Shown here in pieces: positions 1 to 12,608 of a stretch of 64,000 nucleotides of DNA. Under the pieces are notes generated by a model. It was not told the DNA's origin. It saw only the letters and a program-made list of their open reading frames with translations, and searched no databases. Source of the DNA: Odobenus rosmarus divergens (lineage: Eukaryota > Chordata > Mammalia > Carnivora > Odobenidae); NCBI RefSeq assembly GCF_000321225.1, contig NW_004450465.1:564137-628136 (forward strand), given 5' to 3'. The translations under genes and the position numbers were made by a program. Each line of letters begins with the position of its first letter. The stretch's first letter is position 1.

Positions 1-331
1 TTCACTTATTTGTGGAACATAAGGAATAGCGTGGAGGACATTAGGAGAAGGAAGGGAAAAATGAGGCGGGGGGGAATTGGAGGGAGAGATGAACTATGAG
101 AGACTATGGACCCTGAGAAACAAAGAGGGTTTTAGAGGGAACCGGGGAGGGGGGATTTGTTAGCTTGGTAATGGGTATTAAGGAGGGCACGTACTGCATG
201 GAGCACTGGGTGTTATACGAAAACAATGGATCGTGGATCACCACATCAAAAACTAATGATGTATTGTATGGTGACTAACATAACATAATAAAATTAAAAT
301 AAAAAAAGAAAAATAAATAAAAAAAAAGAAG
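1..331 (+). mobile_element. L1 3' end, carnivore type
   Basis: The sequence has the carnivore L1 3' UTR words GAGAGACTATGGACCCTGAG and AGGAGGGCACGTACTGCATG, and GAGCACTGGGTGTTATACG, then an A-rich tail. It is cut by the window edge. Confidence 0.85.
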
Positions 332-990
332 CCAGTCACAAAAGACCACATATTGTATGATTCTATTAAAGCAAAATGGCCAGAGTCGACAAATCTACAG
401 AGACCAGAAGAGATTATTGGCTGCCTAGGGCAGGGGGAGGAGAGCAGGAACAGGGAGTGACTGTTAATAGGTACAGTGTTTATTTTGGGGTTGTTTCATA
501 TGTTCTAAATTAGTTATGATGATGCTTGCACAACTGTAAAGTATGAATACCATTGAATTGTACACTTTAAACTAGGATATCTATTGAATTATATCTCAAT
601 AAAGTTTTTTAAAATAACCTAAATTTCCATCAATAATGAGATTGTCAAGTAAATTATGGTAAATCCAATGCATTAAGTGCTCCACAGCTATAAAAAAAAA
701 AAAATTGATTGCCTTATTTGTCCCAATATAGACCAATCTCTTTTTTAAATCAAGAGAGCAAAATACAGAGTAATACATGTACCATAGCCCCATTTATGTA
801 AAAAACATGGAATATTTCTTGAAAGATGTACAGTTCTCGAAAGGCTGGTAACAGTTGTGTTCGGAGTGGGGACTGCGGGATGGGATCTAGAATGTGAGAT
901 TTTCTTTTCAATATTCCTTCTTGTATTTTCTTAGATGATTTACCATGTATATATTTATTTTACAATAAACTGTCTTAAATTAACTTTTTT
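332..990 (+). mobile_element. Old L1 3' ends (two adjoining fragments)
   Basis: The first part ends CATTGAATTGTACACTTTAA and ATATCTCAATAAAG, an old mammalian L1 3' end. The second part (616-990) has the CATCAATAATGAGATTG and AACAGTTGTGTTCGGAGTGG words of another old L1 tail. Confidence 0.7.
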
Positions 991-1544
991 TTCCTAAAGG
1001 GAAAAGAGTAAAGGAAAAGAAAGTCCAGATCAGTACAACATTAAATACCCTACTCTGTACAATAGAGGTGAAGTGTGGGGTCCACACAGATACTGACAGT
1101 GGAGACCCACCCTCTGAAGTTGAGTGTGTAACCAAGAAAAAAATAAATAGATTAATAGATTGATGAATTACTTAATTTTGAGAATTTTAAAGAAAATAAA
1201 TTAGTGTAAGAAACCACCAGTAAATGCTCTGTGTACAAATGGAGAGCTCTCCGAGCAGCATTAGGTCACATGGGTATTAACATTGTGGATGGGGCAGTGG
1301 AACCACACTACATTTAAAAGGGCAGGTGGCCTTTGAGAAGCTTGCTTTCCACAAAATGGTCAGATATACAATTAGCATGTGGTTTCAGGCACAAATGGCA
1401 GTTTAGAAAACTTTTTTTTTTAACGTTGCTAGAGTATGATTATCCTAGTCTCTCTACACAGATGGAAACAAGTGTGCCCTCAAAGGTTTAATAAGAGCCT
1501 CTCCCATATAGACCAGACACAACAGTTGCAGGCTCTAGGATAAT

Positions 1545-1790
1545 TCATAATTCGTAACACCTGCTCTACGCTGGGCAGGCCCACATACTATTTCTAATTC
1601 TCATAGGCATCCTGCAAGTTAGGAATCCGGAGTCTCAGTGCAAAAGGCAAGGATTAGAAACCCAAAGAAGCGAAATGAGTTCCCCCGTGTACCACAGCTA
1701 GTGCTGGTTGGGATCAGTGGTCGAACCGAAGTCTGAATGACCCCAGCACACCTATTTCTTCTACCAAACCATTCCTCTTCCCATGTTGCA
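1545..1790 (-). mobile_element. MIR SINE
   Basis: MIR layout in reverse complement is visible: CTAATTCTCATAGGCATCC, then GTACCACAGCTAGTGCTGG and CGAACCGAAGTCTGAATGAC. Confidence 0.6.
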
Positions 1791-2034
1791 ATTGTTTCTG
1801 GCATGTTTAGGAATCAGGAAAGTGAAAGTAATGTTTGTTTGTTTGGGTACCTAATGGGATGGTTCTAAGGATTAAGGTTAAACTTCCTGATTCTTTACCC
1901 GTTCTAAGATATCCTAACAGAACCAGGACTTGGCATGATTGGTTTGGGGGAAAGGTGTTTTGTTTTGTTTACAGTTGAGGTGGGTAGACTGCAGTGTATC
2001 GATGATGCAGCCAGCTCAAGTCATAGCTAAGAGT

Positions 2035-2225
2035 ATTGACTGTTACAGTGTGGTCAGGTGTTTTTATAAGGTGGGTGTATATGACCACTTCACAGATGAG
2101 AAAATAAAGACTTGGAGAAATCAAGCAACTTACTCAAGGCCCCAAATAGAGTAATAAGCAAGTGAAGGTTATCATAAGTGTAGTGGAGTCTGAACTCAAA
2201 CCCACACCTCCCAAAACCTATTCAT
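2035..2225 (-). mobile_element. MIR SINE
   Basis: Reverse-complement MIR words: CACTTCACAGATGAGAAAAT, AACTTACTCAAGGCC and TCTGAACTCAAACCCAC. Confidence 0.65.
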
Positions 2226-3101
2226 TCCTTGCTCTGCCATGAAACCACTCAAGCAAAATAAAGATACAGACATGGCCAATATAGACTTTTGTTCTAAGAA
2301 GTTTGGCTGTAAAGGGAAGGAGGAAAAGCAGCTAGTAATAGAACGGGGGACAAGGGTAAGAAAGGATATTGTTGTGTCTCTTTGGAGTGGAGAAGATTGA
2401 CCATGTTTAAGGTGAAACATGCTCCTGAATGATGAAACACACCATCCACAGCACATAGTAAGTGCTTAAGAAATGATTTTGCTTGGTGCAAGTAAAGGAG
2501 TTAATAGTTAACAGAGCAGGGTCTATAAGGAAGCCAACACTGATAAGAACCAAGAATGCCAGTTAGTACTAAGGAAGATCGACATTTTTCCAGAGAATCA
2601 GGGGCAAAGAAAAGGAGGGCAAGCAAGATATAAGGCGGTTTTAATAAGTTAGAATGAAGGGTAAGCAGGGAGGGTCAAGTGGAGTGCTCTCCCTGTTCTT
2701 AGTAAAACAGAAGGTAAAGTTATCTGTGGGGAAAGAGGAAGGCATGGGTGAGGTCCAGGAATGTGGGGAGTTTTGAAACAATCAATATAGTAAACGTGAT
2801 CAGATCTTAGTGATACTTGGTCCTGAGAGAGTTAGTGTTCGGTTAGGTGTAAATGAATGTACACGGGTGTGCAGCCGCTAGGGGTCCCGTTAAGTGTGCT
2901 CCTAGATGATTGTACAAATTACCTTGTGCAGAGTTCACCAGTCCGGGACTCTGGAAATGCCCAACAGCTGCTAGAGCTTCTCCCTTTGAATGGGCAATAG
3001 CTATGTGCCTACCCAGGCCCAAAGAAAACTCTCTATTCCGAGTTGCCCGTTCAATGCTAAACCCTGGGGCAAGCATGTAATAATTCCCAAATAAATAAAC
3101 A

Positions 3102-3315
3102 GGGACGCCTGGGTGGTTCATTTGGTTAAGCATCTGCCTTCAGCTCAGATCCTGATCCTCGAGTCCTGGGATGGAGTCCCTCATCGGGCTTCTTGCTCAG
3201 CGGGGAGCCTGCTTCTCCCTCTGCTTGCCGCTCCCCCTGCTTGTGCTTTCTCTCTCTGTCTCTCTCTCTCTCTTGGGTGTGGAGATTACTTGAAAATAAA
3301 ATCTTTAAAAAAATA
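3102..3315 (+). mobile_element. CAN-SINE
   Basis: The element has the head GGGACGCCTGGGTGG, a tRNA-like box B region, a CT-rich tract and an AATAAAATCTTTAAAA tail. The short direct repeat AAATAAAC flanks it. Confidence 0.93.
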
Positions 3316-3409
3316 AACGATGAACTTTATAAATGATTTCAAAATATCTTAAGTCAAGATAACTTAGTAATGATTTTATTTGCGGCACCCCTCATCCTTG
3401 TGGGATCAT

Positions 3410-3610
3410 CTATTATGTTTATACAACACTTTGGACTTTTCAAGATGCTTTCATGTGTATCAGTCATCTAATCCTTAAACCTTTGTTGAGTAGTTGAGAT
3501 CATGTTACTACCAGGCGGAACAGACAGAAAAACGAAACCAGGTGGAGGCTAGTTAACTGATTCGCAGAAGACAAAGAACTCTCTGGTGATAGAGCTGGTG
3601 GTAAAATCAA
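3410..3610 (-). mobile_element. MIR SINE, diverged
   Basis: Layout ACACTTTGGACTTTTCAAGA, then ATCTAATCCTTAAAC and GGTGATAGAGCTGGTGGT resembles a reverse-complement MIR. Confidence 0.5.
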
Positions 3611-3986
3611 AGTTTTCTAATGCTTGGCCCAATTCAAGACATCCCAAGAAAACCAAAGTTAGCAATCCCCTCACCTTCTCCTCATCCTTTTTTTTTTTTC
3701 TTTCCCCTCAATTCTGTTTCTTTTGTTTGGAGAGTTTTAGATCCTGACAAAATATCACCCCTTTGGGCTGCCTGTGTTTCAGTGAACCTGGAGCCGCCCT
3801 TCACAGAATCAGAGAGCCCTGCACACCACTGACTCATGGAGAGCCCTTACCTTGTGGTTTCTTCCTAGTAAAATGATGCTGGCATCCCAATCATCAGGCA
3901 CCCACTCAGGCGTGCCTGAGCAGGGGCACTTGACTTGTGCGGGCCCTCCTCTGAGGTTCCAAAATTAAAGATGATGAAAATTTGTT

Positions 3987-4170
3987 GGGGTGCCTGGGTG
4001 GCACAGTTTGTTGAGCATCCAGCTCTTGGTTTTGGCTCAGGTTGTGATCTTAGGGTCCTGAGATTGAGCCCTGAGTCAGGCTCCACACTCAGCTAAGATT
4101 CTGCTTGAGACTCTCTCTCCCCCTCCCTCTGCCCCTCCCCCTAAAATAAATAAATCTTAAAAAAAAAAAA
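3987..4170 (+). mobile_element. CAN-SINE, older diverged copy
   Basis: The head reads GGGGTGCCTGGGTGGCACAG and the tail AAATAAATCTTAAAA. The flanks carry an imperfect duplication AGATGATGAAAATT / AGAAGATGAAAATT. Confidence 0.9.
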
Positions 4171-5234
4171 GAAGATGAAAATTGAATCAGATGTTGGTAA
4201 CCTCCCAAATTTTTGAGAGCTGTTTCCGTGCTTTTCTAAGTCTCTCCCTTTCATTCCCAACCTTCCCCATTTTTCCTGTAACCAGTATGAACTGTCTGTT
4301 ACGCAAAAATAGTCAGTTCTCACTTATTTTTGCCAATAGTCACATTTTTATTATGATTAAGAATTTTATTATTAAAATTATTACATCTCTGGTAGAAGTC
4401 CAAAGTTTACGGCAAGATGTAAGTCAAGCTCCCACTTGACTTTTTAGCAAAATGCCCCGTATCTCCTTCTTAAAGCCTTGAACTACTGTCAAAATGTCCA
4501 GGAACACAGTTCCAGGATTCTGACTTGGGATGGGAGTGGGTAGTAAGTTGCAAATTCACCTGATCGGTTACCACCACCTAGTTGTCCTGTACCATCCAAG
4601 AGAGCAGCTCCGTGCACTGAGGGGCCTGTACCCCTGCACAATCCTACCATTCTTTTAGGAATTCCAAATGGTCTTGTCAGATCCAGTATTTTAAAAAGCC
4701 ACAGATTACTTAGACAACACCTCCTGAGCTCTGGGGGGTAAGATTCATGGTAGATCCGTTTGGGGTGTTGTCTCTCAACTTACATCCTTAATTCTTGATG
4801 CCCACTAAACTCCAAACTTGTTTTTTCCTTTATTTAGTTCATATCTTCTAATTCCTTTTATGACTGCATTTCAAATTCCTCAATTCCATTTCTTGAGACT
4901 TTTTTCCTTGCTAGCCTATGTCAGTCATCTACCTTTAAGGGCCCATTTTCCACTAGCTCTTGAATGCCTACTTTCCTGCTACCTGGTTTCCAAAATCAAA
5001 TTCTGATATAAATTATAAATTTAGCATCTAAAACATCCATAGATGTGATTATATGCTTCAGAATTACTTTACCGTCTTCAGAGCTTGTTCTGTCCTACAT
5101 GAAACTGAAAATAGTCATACAAAATCACACTAAGAGGAAAGGTATCAATCAGAAAAGCTAGACTTACACTCAGATCTTTGGAAAGTGTGTTAACATTAGC
5201 ATTGGAACTTACCAATAATGTCCACATCCTTTAC

Positions 5235-5460
5235 CTGAGGAGCAGCAGAAATAGCAGAAAGGGCATAGACATCATAAGAAACTGACTACGGTTCAAACTC
5301 AGCCAGAGTTAAGTTTCTATTGCTTACAAACTCTCTGAACGTGGGTAGTTCTCTTAACTGTCGAATGGAAACTAGATAAGAACATAAACCCCAGAGGGTT
5401 GTTATAAAGATTAAATAAGATTAAATATATAAAATGCCTAGAATGATGCCTGGCAGAAAA
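5235..5460 (+). mobile_element. MIR SINE
   Basis: CTGAACGTGGGTAGTTCTCTT, shortened here to its first part, is followed by AGGGTTGTTATAAAGATTAA and GATGCCTGGCAGAAA, as in MIR. Confidence 0.6.
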
Positions 5461-6807
5461 AAAAAAAAAAGGTTACTAACGTTGTTATCATTAATCCCAG
5501 AAATTTCCTGTAGATTTAGTGTTTCTGTTTCTTCTTTTCTTATTTTATTATAATTCAATATACACCCTCTTCTTTCCATCACAACACACTAGATTTTTGG
5601 TTTTGAGAATTCCAATATTATTATTTATATTTTAGCATACTTTATAAAGTCCAGATTGAGATTTTAAAGCCAATCATATTACATTAAGGTAAGTCTCCTG
5701 GATTTTTTTTTTCTCAAAAACTGAGATGCTTTTCCTTAGAATGACTTTGTATACATGCAAATATATCCCTAATAGTATTTGAAAGTGACCGCAGATTTTG
5801 CAAAGCAAAATATTTCACTGCTAAATACTAGGGTAACATAGGAACACCTTAGTTTATGTTCTCCAAGCTTGAGGAGGAACAGAACACTTGAAAGATTAGT
5901 TAGTGCCTCATTATGCCTTTCAAATGACCTCTGACAAGTTTCCCAAGGTAATTATTTTAAAAAATCCAACCAGTCCCCCTCTGTCTCTTAGCTGTGCTTT
6001 CTCTCAGCTCTGCCACCTCCTCAGGCAGACCCTTCCCTGGTGGTGGTGAGACAGATGCTGACAATGCCAGGGTGGGGGGGGATGCTCCTCAGAGGTCCAA
6101 GTCCAGTGGGAAAGCAAGCACCCCCCTTTCTGGGTAACTCAAGTTATCATAACTAAGGAAAGGAGAATGGATACCAGACAAGCAGAACAGCAGGGGCCCA
6201 GCACAGATGCCCTGTCAGAAAGTCTCCTATGCCCGTGTAAAGATGAAAGTACTACAGGGGTTTTGGGGTGAGTCAGTTTTTAGTGTTTCCAGTTCATCGT
6301 TCCCCAAAACATGTCTATAATTTCTCACCTCCAGGCCTTAGAACACTTTCATATGCTAACACCCCTGGCTTGTCCAGATCTTTTCCATGAAAAGATAAGT
6401 CACAGGTGGATGATAAACATTTTTCTTCTGTTTAGACAATAGTTTTCCACTCACAGTGGCTTATTCTCTGAGTACAGCTTTAAGTCCTTTAGGAATCTAT
6501 CAGACTGTATTATTTATAAATTAAAATAGGATGTTATTTTCATTTGCCAAATTCACTAGGATTTTTAATGTGTATTCTGGGATAACAGAGGCATTTCAAG
6601 TCAGTAAGCAATAGCTCATTAGGTAAATGGTGCAGGGACGCTTAATGATCTAAGAACAACAGCAACAGCAACAAAAACCATAAAACTAGATCACGGTCTC
6701 ACACCTAACTCCAAAATAAATTCTTCAATCATTTCAAAGAGTTAAATGTAAAAAAATGAGTCCAAAAGAAGTAGAAAAAAATGTAAGGTTAATAATTATG
6801 TGTTCTC

Positions 6808-6928
6808 GGGGCGCCTGGCTGGCTCAGTGGGTGGAGCGTGCAACTCTTGATCTCGGGGTTGTGGGCTCGAGCCCCACATTGGGTGTGGAGATTACTTGAA
6901 AATAAAATCTTTTAAAAATAATAATAAT
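6808..6928 (+). mobile_element. CAN-SINE, short old subfamily without CT tract
   Basis: The tRNA-like part GGGGCGCCTGGCTGG leads to GTGGAGATTACTTGAAAATA and ends in an AAT-rich tail. It lacks the CT-rich block of the younger copies. It is directly followed by another SINE. Confidence 0.9.
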
Positions 6929-7129
6929 GGGGGCTCCTGGGTGGCTCAGTCAGTTAAGCGTCAGCCTCTGGCTCAGGTCATGATCCCAGGGTCCTGCGAT
7001 CGAGCCCTGCATCAGGGTCTCTGCTCAGCAGGGGAGTCTGCTTCTCCTTCTCCCACTCCCCCTGCTTGTGCTCTCTCTATATCTCTGTCAAATAAATAAA
7101 TAAAATCTTTAATAATAATAATAATACTG
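6929..7129 (+). mobile_element. CAN-SINE in tandem with the preceding copy
   Basis: The head is GGGGGCTCCTGGGTGGCTCA and the tail (AAT)n. The pair shares one outer target-site duplication ATGTGTTCT (6799-6807 and 7130-7138). Confidence 0.92.
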
Positions 7130-7547
7130 ATGTGTTCTAAGGGTAGGGAAGGCATTCCCAAACATAACTCTAGTGATAGAAACTATATATAAAAAAATTT
7201 ACTCACTGAATTAGAGAAAAAGTAGTAAGTCCTAAATATCAAAAAAGTTTAACTTATTGATGACAAAAATGAAATGGGAAAAATATTTCTAACATAAATG
7301 TAACAGTTGGAAAATTTTATTTATCAGATTTGCGGGGGAACTAATTCTCCCTACCTCAACCCCTCCCCAAAAATAGCTGCCAAAGAGAAGATGAGCAATT
7401 CCTATGAGCATTGCACCCGGCAGGTGCCTCACAAGTCAGCAGTGCAGGGCCTGAGTACATTTTAAAACTCTGTACTAGTGAGACGACTGGAATAGTAAGA
7501 AGAGAAGATGTAGAGAGAGGGTAATATTTTTGTCGTTGTTGTAGTTT

Positions 7548-7775
7548 CACTTTTTTTATTTAAATTCAATTAATTAACATGTAATGTATTATTGGCATCA
7601 GAGGTACAGGTCTGTGATTCATCAGTCTTATATAACATCCAGTGCTCATTACATCACATGCCCTACTTAATGTCCATCACCCAGTTACCTCATCCCCCCA
7701 CCTACCTCCCCTCCTGAAACCCTCAGTTTGTCTCCTTTGATTAAGAGTGTTTTATGGTTTGTCTCCCTGAGAGGG
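7548..7775 (-). mobile_element. L1 3' end, antisense
   Basis: Reverse complement of the carnivore L1 tail: TTAACATGTAATGTATTATT and ACATCCAGTGCTCATTACAT are present, followed by CCCATCACCCAGTTACC-like sequence. Confidence 0.8.
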
Positions 7776-9099
7776 GGTAATATTTTTAATAATTACCAAA
7801 ATGAAAAATTTGAAAAGAGGCAGAACTATCTAGAAGGAATTAAGAAGCTTTTTGTATATATCATTTAAAACCCTGCCACTGACCCTTTAAGATAACTTAC
7901 AGTAAAGTACAGTATTTCCTTCAAAGGTTCTGAAGATTTGGGGTTTTATTGGTTGAGACATGGTATGGTTTTTGTTTTGTTTTTTGGTTGGTTTTGGGGG
8001 GGGTTCTCGTTTTTGTTGTTGGAGGTTTTTTTGGTATGAACAGCCAGAAGCAGAACCCAAAGCAGCCCAATTACTACATTCAGTTTGTCCATGTAAGTGG
8101 CAAAAAGATGAATACCCTTAATAAAGACATTCTATTAGCCACTACAAAAAGGCAAATACTATTTTAAAAACAGGCAAAGGATTTGAATAGATAATACAAT
8201 TAAAACAAAACATGATGAAGATGAAAAAATTGACCCCAATGGTGCTCAGAAACATGTAAAATTAAGAAAAAATGTTTTTTTCAAGAGTGCATCCCCTTTT
8301 CCTCTCAAAAAAATTGCCCACAAATTAGGAGGACAAGAAAAACAAACTTCATATTTAGGGAAACTAGGCAACATACATAAATCCAGTGCATAATGTATGA
8401 AATCAGAAAGGGTCAAAGCAAAGCCAGGAGATACAGAGACATTCTATTCATGAGATAGTCAAAAGAACCTATGAATTTTTTAGGTATAAGCAATGGTGTA
8501 CTGATAAATTTTGAACTAGTTCTCTAAGACAAACTGTATGTATGTGTGTGATGTATGTATCCATACATGTAATAAATTTTATTGATATAAAATTGCATAG
8601 CATAAAAATAAGTAAGAATAAGCCAAACAATACTCTTTATTGAAAAGTCCTCAGAGCCAATTGTTTATTTTTGCCAATTTCTTTTACCTGTAGCCAACCT
8701 ATGGTTACAATTAAGGAATGAGTATAGTTCGAACCTGAATGTTGATTGCTATTTTCATTTATGTTAACAAGATGAATGTAAAACAACAAAGATATATGTC
8801 AGAACTTCACTCATTTGCCAATGCGGTGAGTGACTATTTTGCTGAGTTGTATAATGCTTTCAAATACTGGAAAATATTTCCTGAATGTTTTATGCCATTC
8901 ACCATGTAATAGTTACAGAAACAACACACTTTTAAATTTAATCTGTATCATTAAGCACTTTCTCCATCACTCTCTTAAATCTAACAATCAACAAAAAAAT
9001 AAAACTGAAATTTGTAGTTCTTGTCTATTTCCAGGATCTAAATAATCCCATTATGCCTAAATTCAATCTACATAGTGAGGTCACTGAATGCAGAGTAGG

Positions 9100-9320
9100 G
9101 AAGAGATGCCAACAGTATACCATCACATAGTCTTTCCTCCATTTATAGCACTTCTCACAATTTTATATGTATTTTACTTATATGTTTTTAGTTTTTATCT
9201 ATCTCCCCAAATCCATAAGAGCAGAAATTTGTATCTCTTTTTTCTCTTTTGTATCCTAGTGCCTAGAACAGAACTTGACACATATAGTAAGCATTCAATA
9301 AGTATTTGTTGAATAAAAAA
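9100..9320 (+). mobile_element. LINE2 3' end
   Basis: It ends CCTAGTGCCTAGAACAGAAC and AAGCATTCAATAAGTATTTG, the typical L2 terminus. A MIR follows. Confidence 0.7.
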
Positions 9321-9324
9321 TAAA

Positions 9325-9540
9325 ATGTTCAACTTACTATATGCCAGGTACTGTCCTAAATGTTTTATGTGTGTTAAGTCTAAAGTCCTCACTGCAATCC
9401 CATGAGGTGGCACTATTATGATTTTCATTTTCCAGGTGAAGCCAGAAGTGACTTATCCAAGTCACCCAGCAGGTAAGTGGTGGAGCCAGGATTTAAATTC
9501 AGGCACTTTGGCTCCAGATCTTGGACTCTTTACCACAATG
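9325..9540 (-). mobile_element. MIR SINE, well preserved
   Basis: Reverse-complement MIR words: CTATATGCCAGGTACTGTCC, CCATGAGGTGGCACTATTAT and GGTGGAGCCAGGATTTAAAT. Confidence 0.8.
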
Positions 9541-10020
9541 CATTCTCTCAATATATCAGAGCCCTGATGCCGGCAAAAAGAAATCTCAGAATGTCAGATG
9601 TGTGGCAGACCTTAAAAGCAACCAGGTCACATTAGAGCAAGTGGACAAGTGTGGTATACTGGAACCGATTTATTATCTGACAGGTTTGGTTTTGTAGAAA
9701 ATGCTTAAAGACATTTTACAGCACTGTTGGAAATTGTGGGAAGTAAGAGTTCCAAAGAAAAATCTTCTCAAATGACAAAATAAGACAGTTATTAACTCCA
9801 GGAAAACAGTAAGTTGAATGAGAAAGGAAATGTAATCATAGTACACTGCTTGATTCAACAAAAAATAGTATTCACCAAGTCATGATAATGAAAACAATGA
9901 ACATGGATTTAATTCAAAAAAAAAAGTTATGCTTTTGCTACATTGGAAAAGGAAGGGGAAGAGGGCATAAATCTACATCTACCAAATAGAAAATCAGTAA
10001 TTTTTTCAAGCAGTAGCTAT

Positions 10021-10041
10021 ATGTATATGTGTGTGTGTGTA

Positions 10042-10083
<42 letters not shown>
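10021..10083. repeat. TG/TA microsatellite
   Basis: Interrupted (TG)n is followed by (TA)n. It yields shadow frames on both strands. Confidence 0.95.
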
Positions 10084-10129
10084 AAGGTAAATGCAAAAGA
10101 AACATCTAAAACATTGGAAGTTTTTGGTA

Positions 10130-10780
10130 TTTGGTATTGATATTTTGATGAAAATGAAATTAAAACAAAAGGTAGATTTTTTTCCATAATATTGTGAAAA
10201 ATTCAAAGCATAATAATGCCGATGTTGGCAAAAATATGTGAAAATCACTCTCATATACTAGCTGATGGAGCTGTCAGTTGATGTTTCTCTGGAAGACAAT
10301 TTGATATTTTGTGTCAAAAGTCTTAAAAAATGTTTGACCCAGCATTTCCACTTAATGGAATTCATTCTAAGAAAAAACTTTAAATATGTGCAAAGACTAA
10401 GACATTTCTTATTACAGCTAAAAGGAAAGGAATTAATACAAATATCCAATACTAGAGCCTTAGTGGGTTTTTTTTTAAATCATGGTAGAGCTGCCTAAGG
10501 AAAAATTGTCCCATTACTAAAAATTATAATTAGATTAACCCAGAATGATATTTATGATATTGAAACAAAAATGCTGGTAACAATATAGCAAATGGTTCCA
10601 TTTAATCCCCTGCTGTAAAAGTATATGTTTGCACTAAAATGTTTCAAAATACATGTAATTCAGTAGCTATTGCTGGATGATGGGGTTATGGGTGATTCAT
10701 ATTTATTTAGTTCTGCTTGTCTTTATATTTTAATCTCTACTATATATATGATTTATTTGTGAGGTTGTTTAATACATTTC
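10130..10780 (+). mobile_element. Old L1 3' fragment
   Basis: Diverged words such as ACCCAGCATTTCCACTTAAT and GGAATTCATTCTAAG recall the old mammalian L1 ORF2/3' UTR. It is broken by stops in all frames. Confidence 0.6.
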
Positions 10781-11189
10781 AATGTTTAGAAATCATACCT
10801 GAAACAAAATCTTCTCATTAAAGATTCAAGGAAGTCATTGAAAACAAGAAAAATGTGTTACCTATGAGAGCAGACACAAAAACTACACCTCTTTGCTCTA
10901 AAGTACTGAGTCCAGTGAAACATCATCTACATTTTTAAAATCATAATGAATGTGGTCTTAAAGTTGATGTAGACTTCTTCACAAAATCCGGAATATTAAA
11001 ACTGTGGTTTACAAAAGCTTAGAAAAAGTAAGAGAAATTCTTTTTATTTTTTTTATTTTTTATTATGCAATTTTTCACCTGTATACTCTACACCTAGATT
11101 TAACAATTGTTAAGGTTTTTCTTAACAAGGTAAGAGAAATTCCTTTTAATAGTGGGAATTAAACAACTTATCTATCTCAGAAAAAGGAA

Positions 11190-12265
11190 TGTTTATCCAC
11201 ATCACTAATCATCATGGAAGTGCAAATCAAAATCACAATGAGATATCACCTCACACATGTTATCAAAAAGACAAGAGATAGCAAATGCCAGGAAGTGGAG
11301 AAAACGGAACACTTGTATACACTGTTGGGAATGTAAACTGGCACAGCCACTGTGGAAAACAGTATAGACTTTTCTCAATAAATTAAAAGTAGAACTACCA
11401 TAGGTAATCCAGCAAACCCACTTCTGTGTATATATCAAAAAGCAACAAAGTAATTATTCAAAGAGATACCTCTACTCCCATATTTATGGCAGTATTAATC
11501 ATAACAACCAAGGAATGGGTACAACCTACGACCTACGTGTCCATCAACAGATGGATAAAGAGAATGTAGTAGATATATAAAATGGAATATTATTCACCCT
11601 TAAGAAAAAAGAAAATCATGTAATCTTTGACAATATGGATGAATCTGGTGGGCATTATGCTAGTGAAATAAGCCAGAAAGCCAGACAAAGACAAAAAACG
11701 CATGGTTCAATGATATGTGTAATCTAAAAAACAAAACAAAAAAGTCCAACTCATAGAAACAGTAGAAAGATGGTTGTCAGGGGCTAAGGTGAAGAAAATA
11801 GGAAGAAGCTGATCAAAGGGTACAAACTTTCAGTTATAAGATGTAAGGTCTGAGGATCTAAAGTAAAACATGGTGACTATAGTTAACAATGCGTTGTATA
11901 ACTGAAATTTGTTGAGAGACTAAAACTTAAGTGTCCTCATCCTCTGCCCGTGAGATGGATGTGTTGATTAGGGTGGCTCAGTCGTTAAGCGTCTGCCTTC
12001 GGCTCAGGTCATGGTCCCAGGGTCCTGGGATCGAGTCCTGCATCGGGCTCCCTGCTCGGCTGGAGGACTGCTTCTCCCTCTCCCACACACTCTGCTTGTG
12101 TTCCTGCTCTCACTGTCTCTCTCTGTCAAATAAATAAATAAAATCTTTGATTAACTCAATGGAGGGAAAACCTTTCAAAATATATATATATAGAAAAATC
12201 ATCATGTTATATAATTTAACTATTTTATAATTCTGTCAATTATACCTCAATAAATCTGAAAAAAT
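11190..12265 (+). mobile_element. Old L1 ORF2-3' UTR fragment, split by a SINE
   Basis: Recognisable words are AAATCAAAATCACAATGAGA, ACACTGTTGGGAATGTAAAC and ATGGATAAAGAGAATGTAGT. The end is CAATTATACCTCAATAAATC. The SINE at 11971 interrupts it. It has no intact frame. Confidence 0.85.
11971..12146 (+). mobile_element. CAN-SINE nested in an L1 end
   Basis: The copy is 5'-truncated, starting GGGTGGCTCAGTCGTTAAGC, with an A-rich tail. Direct repeats TTGATTA lie at 11964-11970 and 12147-12153. Confidence 0.92.
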
Positions 12266-12451
12266 AGAACATTTAAAATGCCATGTTCTATGATACTTAG
12301 AATATTAGACTCTTTAAAGCATTAATTTAACTTAGGATGCATTTCTTACATTTTTATATTTAAGATCTTCATTTCTGCATATTTGGAATAGCCAGCTCTT
12401 GTGTTTTGAAGATTTATCTTAATTCATGGTATTTTTTGTTCTGCTTCTTAG

Positions 12452-12608
12452 GTACCAGCAAAGGCCAAATGTCTTACTCAACTACTTCCCTGCCACCACC
12501 TCCACCACCCCATCCAGCCAACCAACTGCCATTGCCAGCATGTCACCCAACACAACCGCCAGTCCCAAGTCTACCTCCCAGAAACATTAAACCTCCCTTA
12601 GATCTAAA
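12452..12608 (+). CDS. FYB1: FYB1 exon W1: proline-rich region
   Basis: This is a 157-nt exon with acceptor CTTAG at 12447-12451 and donor GTAAGC at 12609. It starts with the last two bases of a Gly codon and ends with two bases of a Lys codon. It encodes GTSKGQ followed by a run of six prolines and further PxxP spacing, ending near PPRNIKPP. In FYB1 this segment is the kind of ligand bound by the SKAP1/SKAP2 SH3 domain; that role is from the family. It is the first FYB1 exon in the window, and its open phase shows that coding sequence continues upstream of base 1. The reading frame meets a stop immediately after the donor, supporting the boundary. Confidence 0.93.

Larger units (their letters stand above)
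1..12451 (+). other. FYB1 intron upstream of W1 (5' end outside window)
   Basis: No coding exon was found in 12.4 kb. The region holds L1 3' ends, five MIRs on the minus strand and one on the plus strand, an L2 end, SINEs at 3102, 3987, 6808, 6929 and 11971, and a TG/TA microsatellite at 10021. The intervals 4180-5220, 5470-6800 and 8180-9090 show nothing I can name. Reading it as intron follows from the open phase of W1. Confidence 0.75.

Noticed and set aside
5460..5472. Poly(A) run considered as a processed pseudogene end
   Set aside because: It directly follows a MIR and no gene-like sequence precedes it.
6808..6880. tRNA gene
   Set aside because: The tRNA-like boxes here and elsewhere belong to CAN-SINE heads; none folds as an intact tRNA by eye.
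7949..8167. 72-codon open frame starting in a G/T-rich tract
   Set aside because: The first half is translated low-complexity sequence and no splice sites or family resemblance support it.
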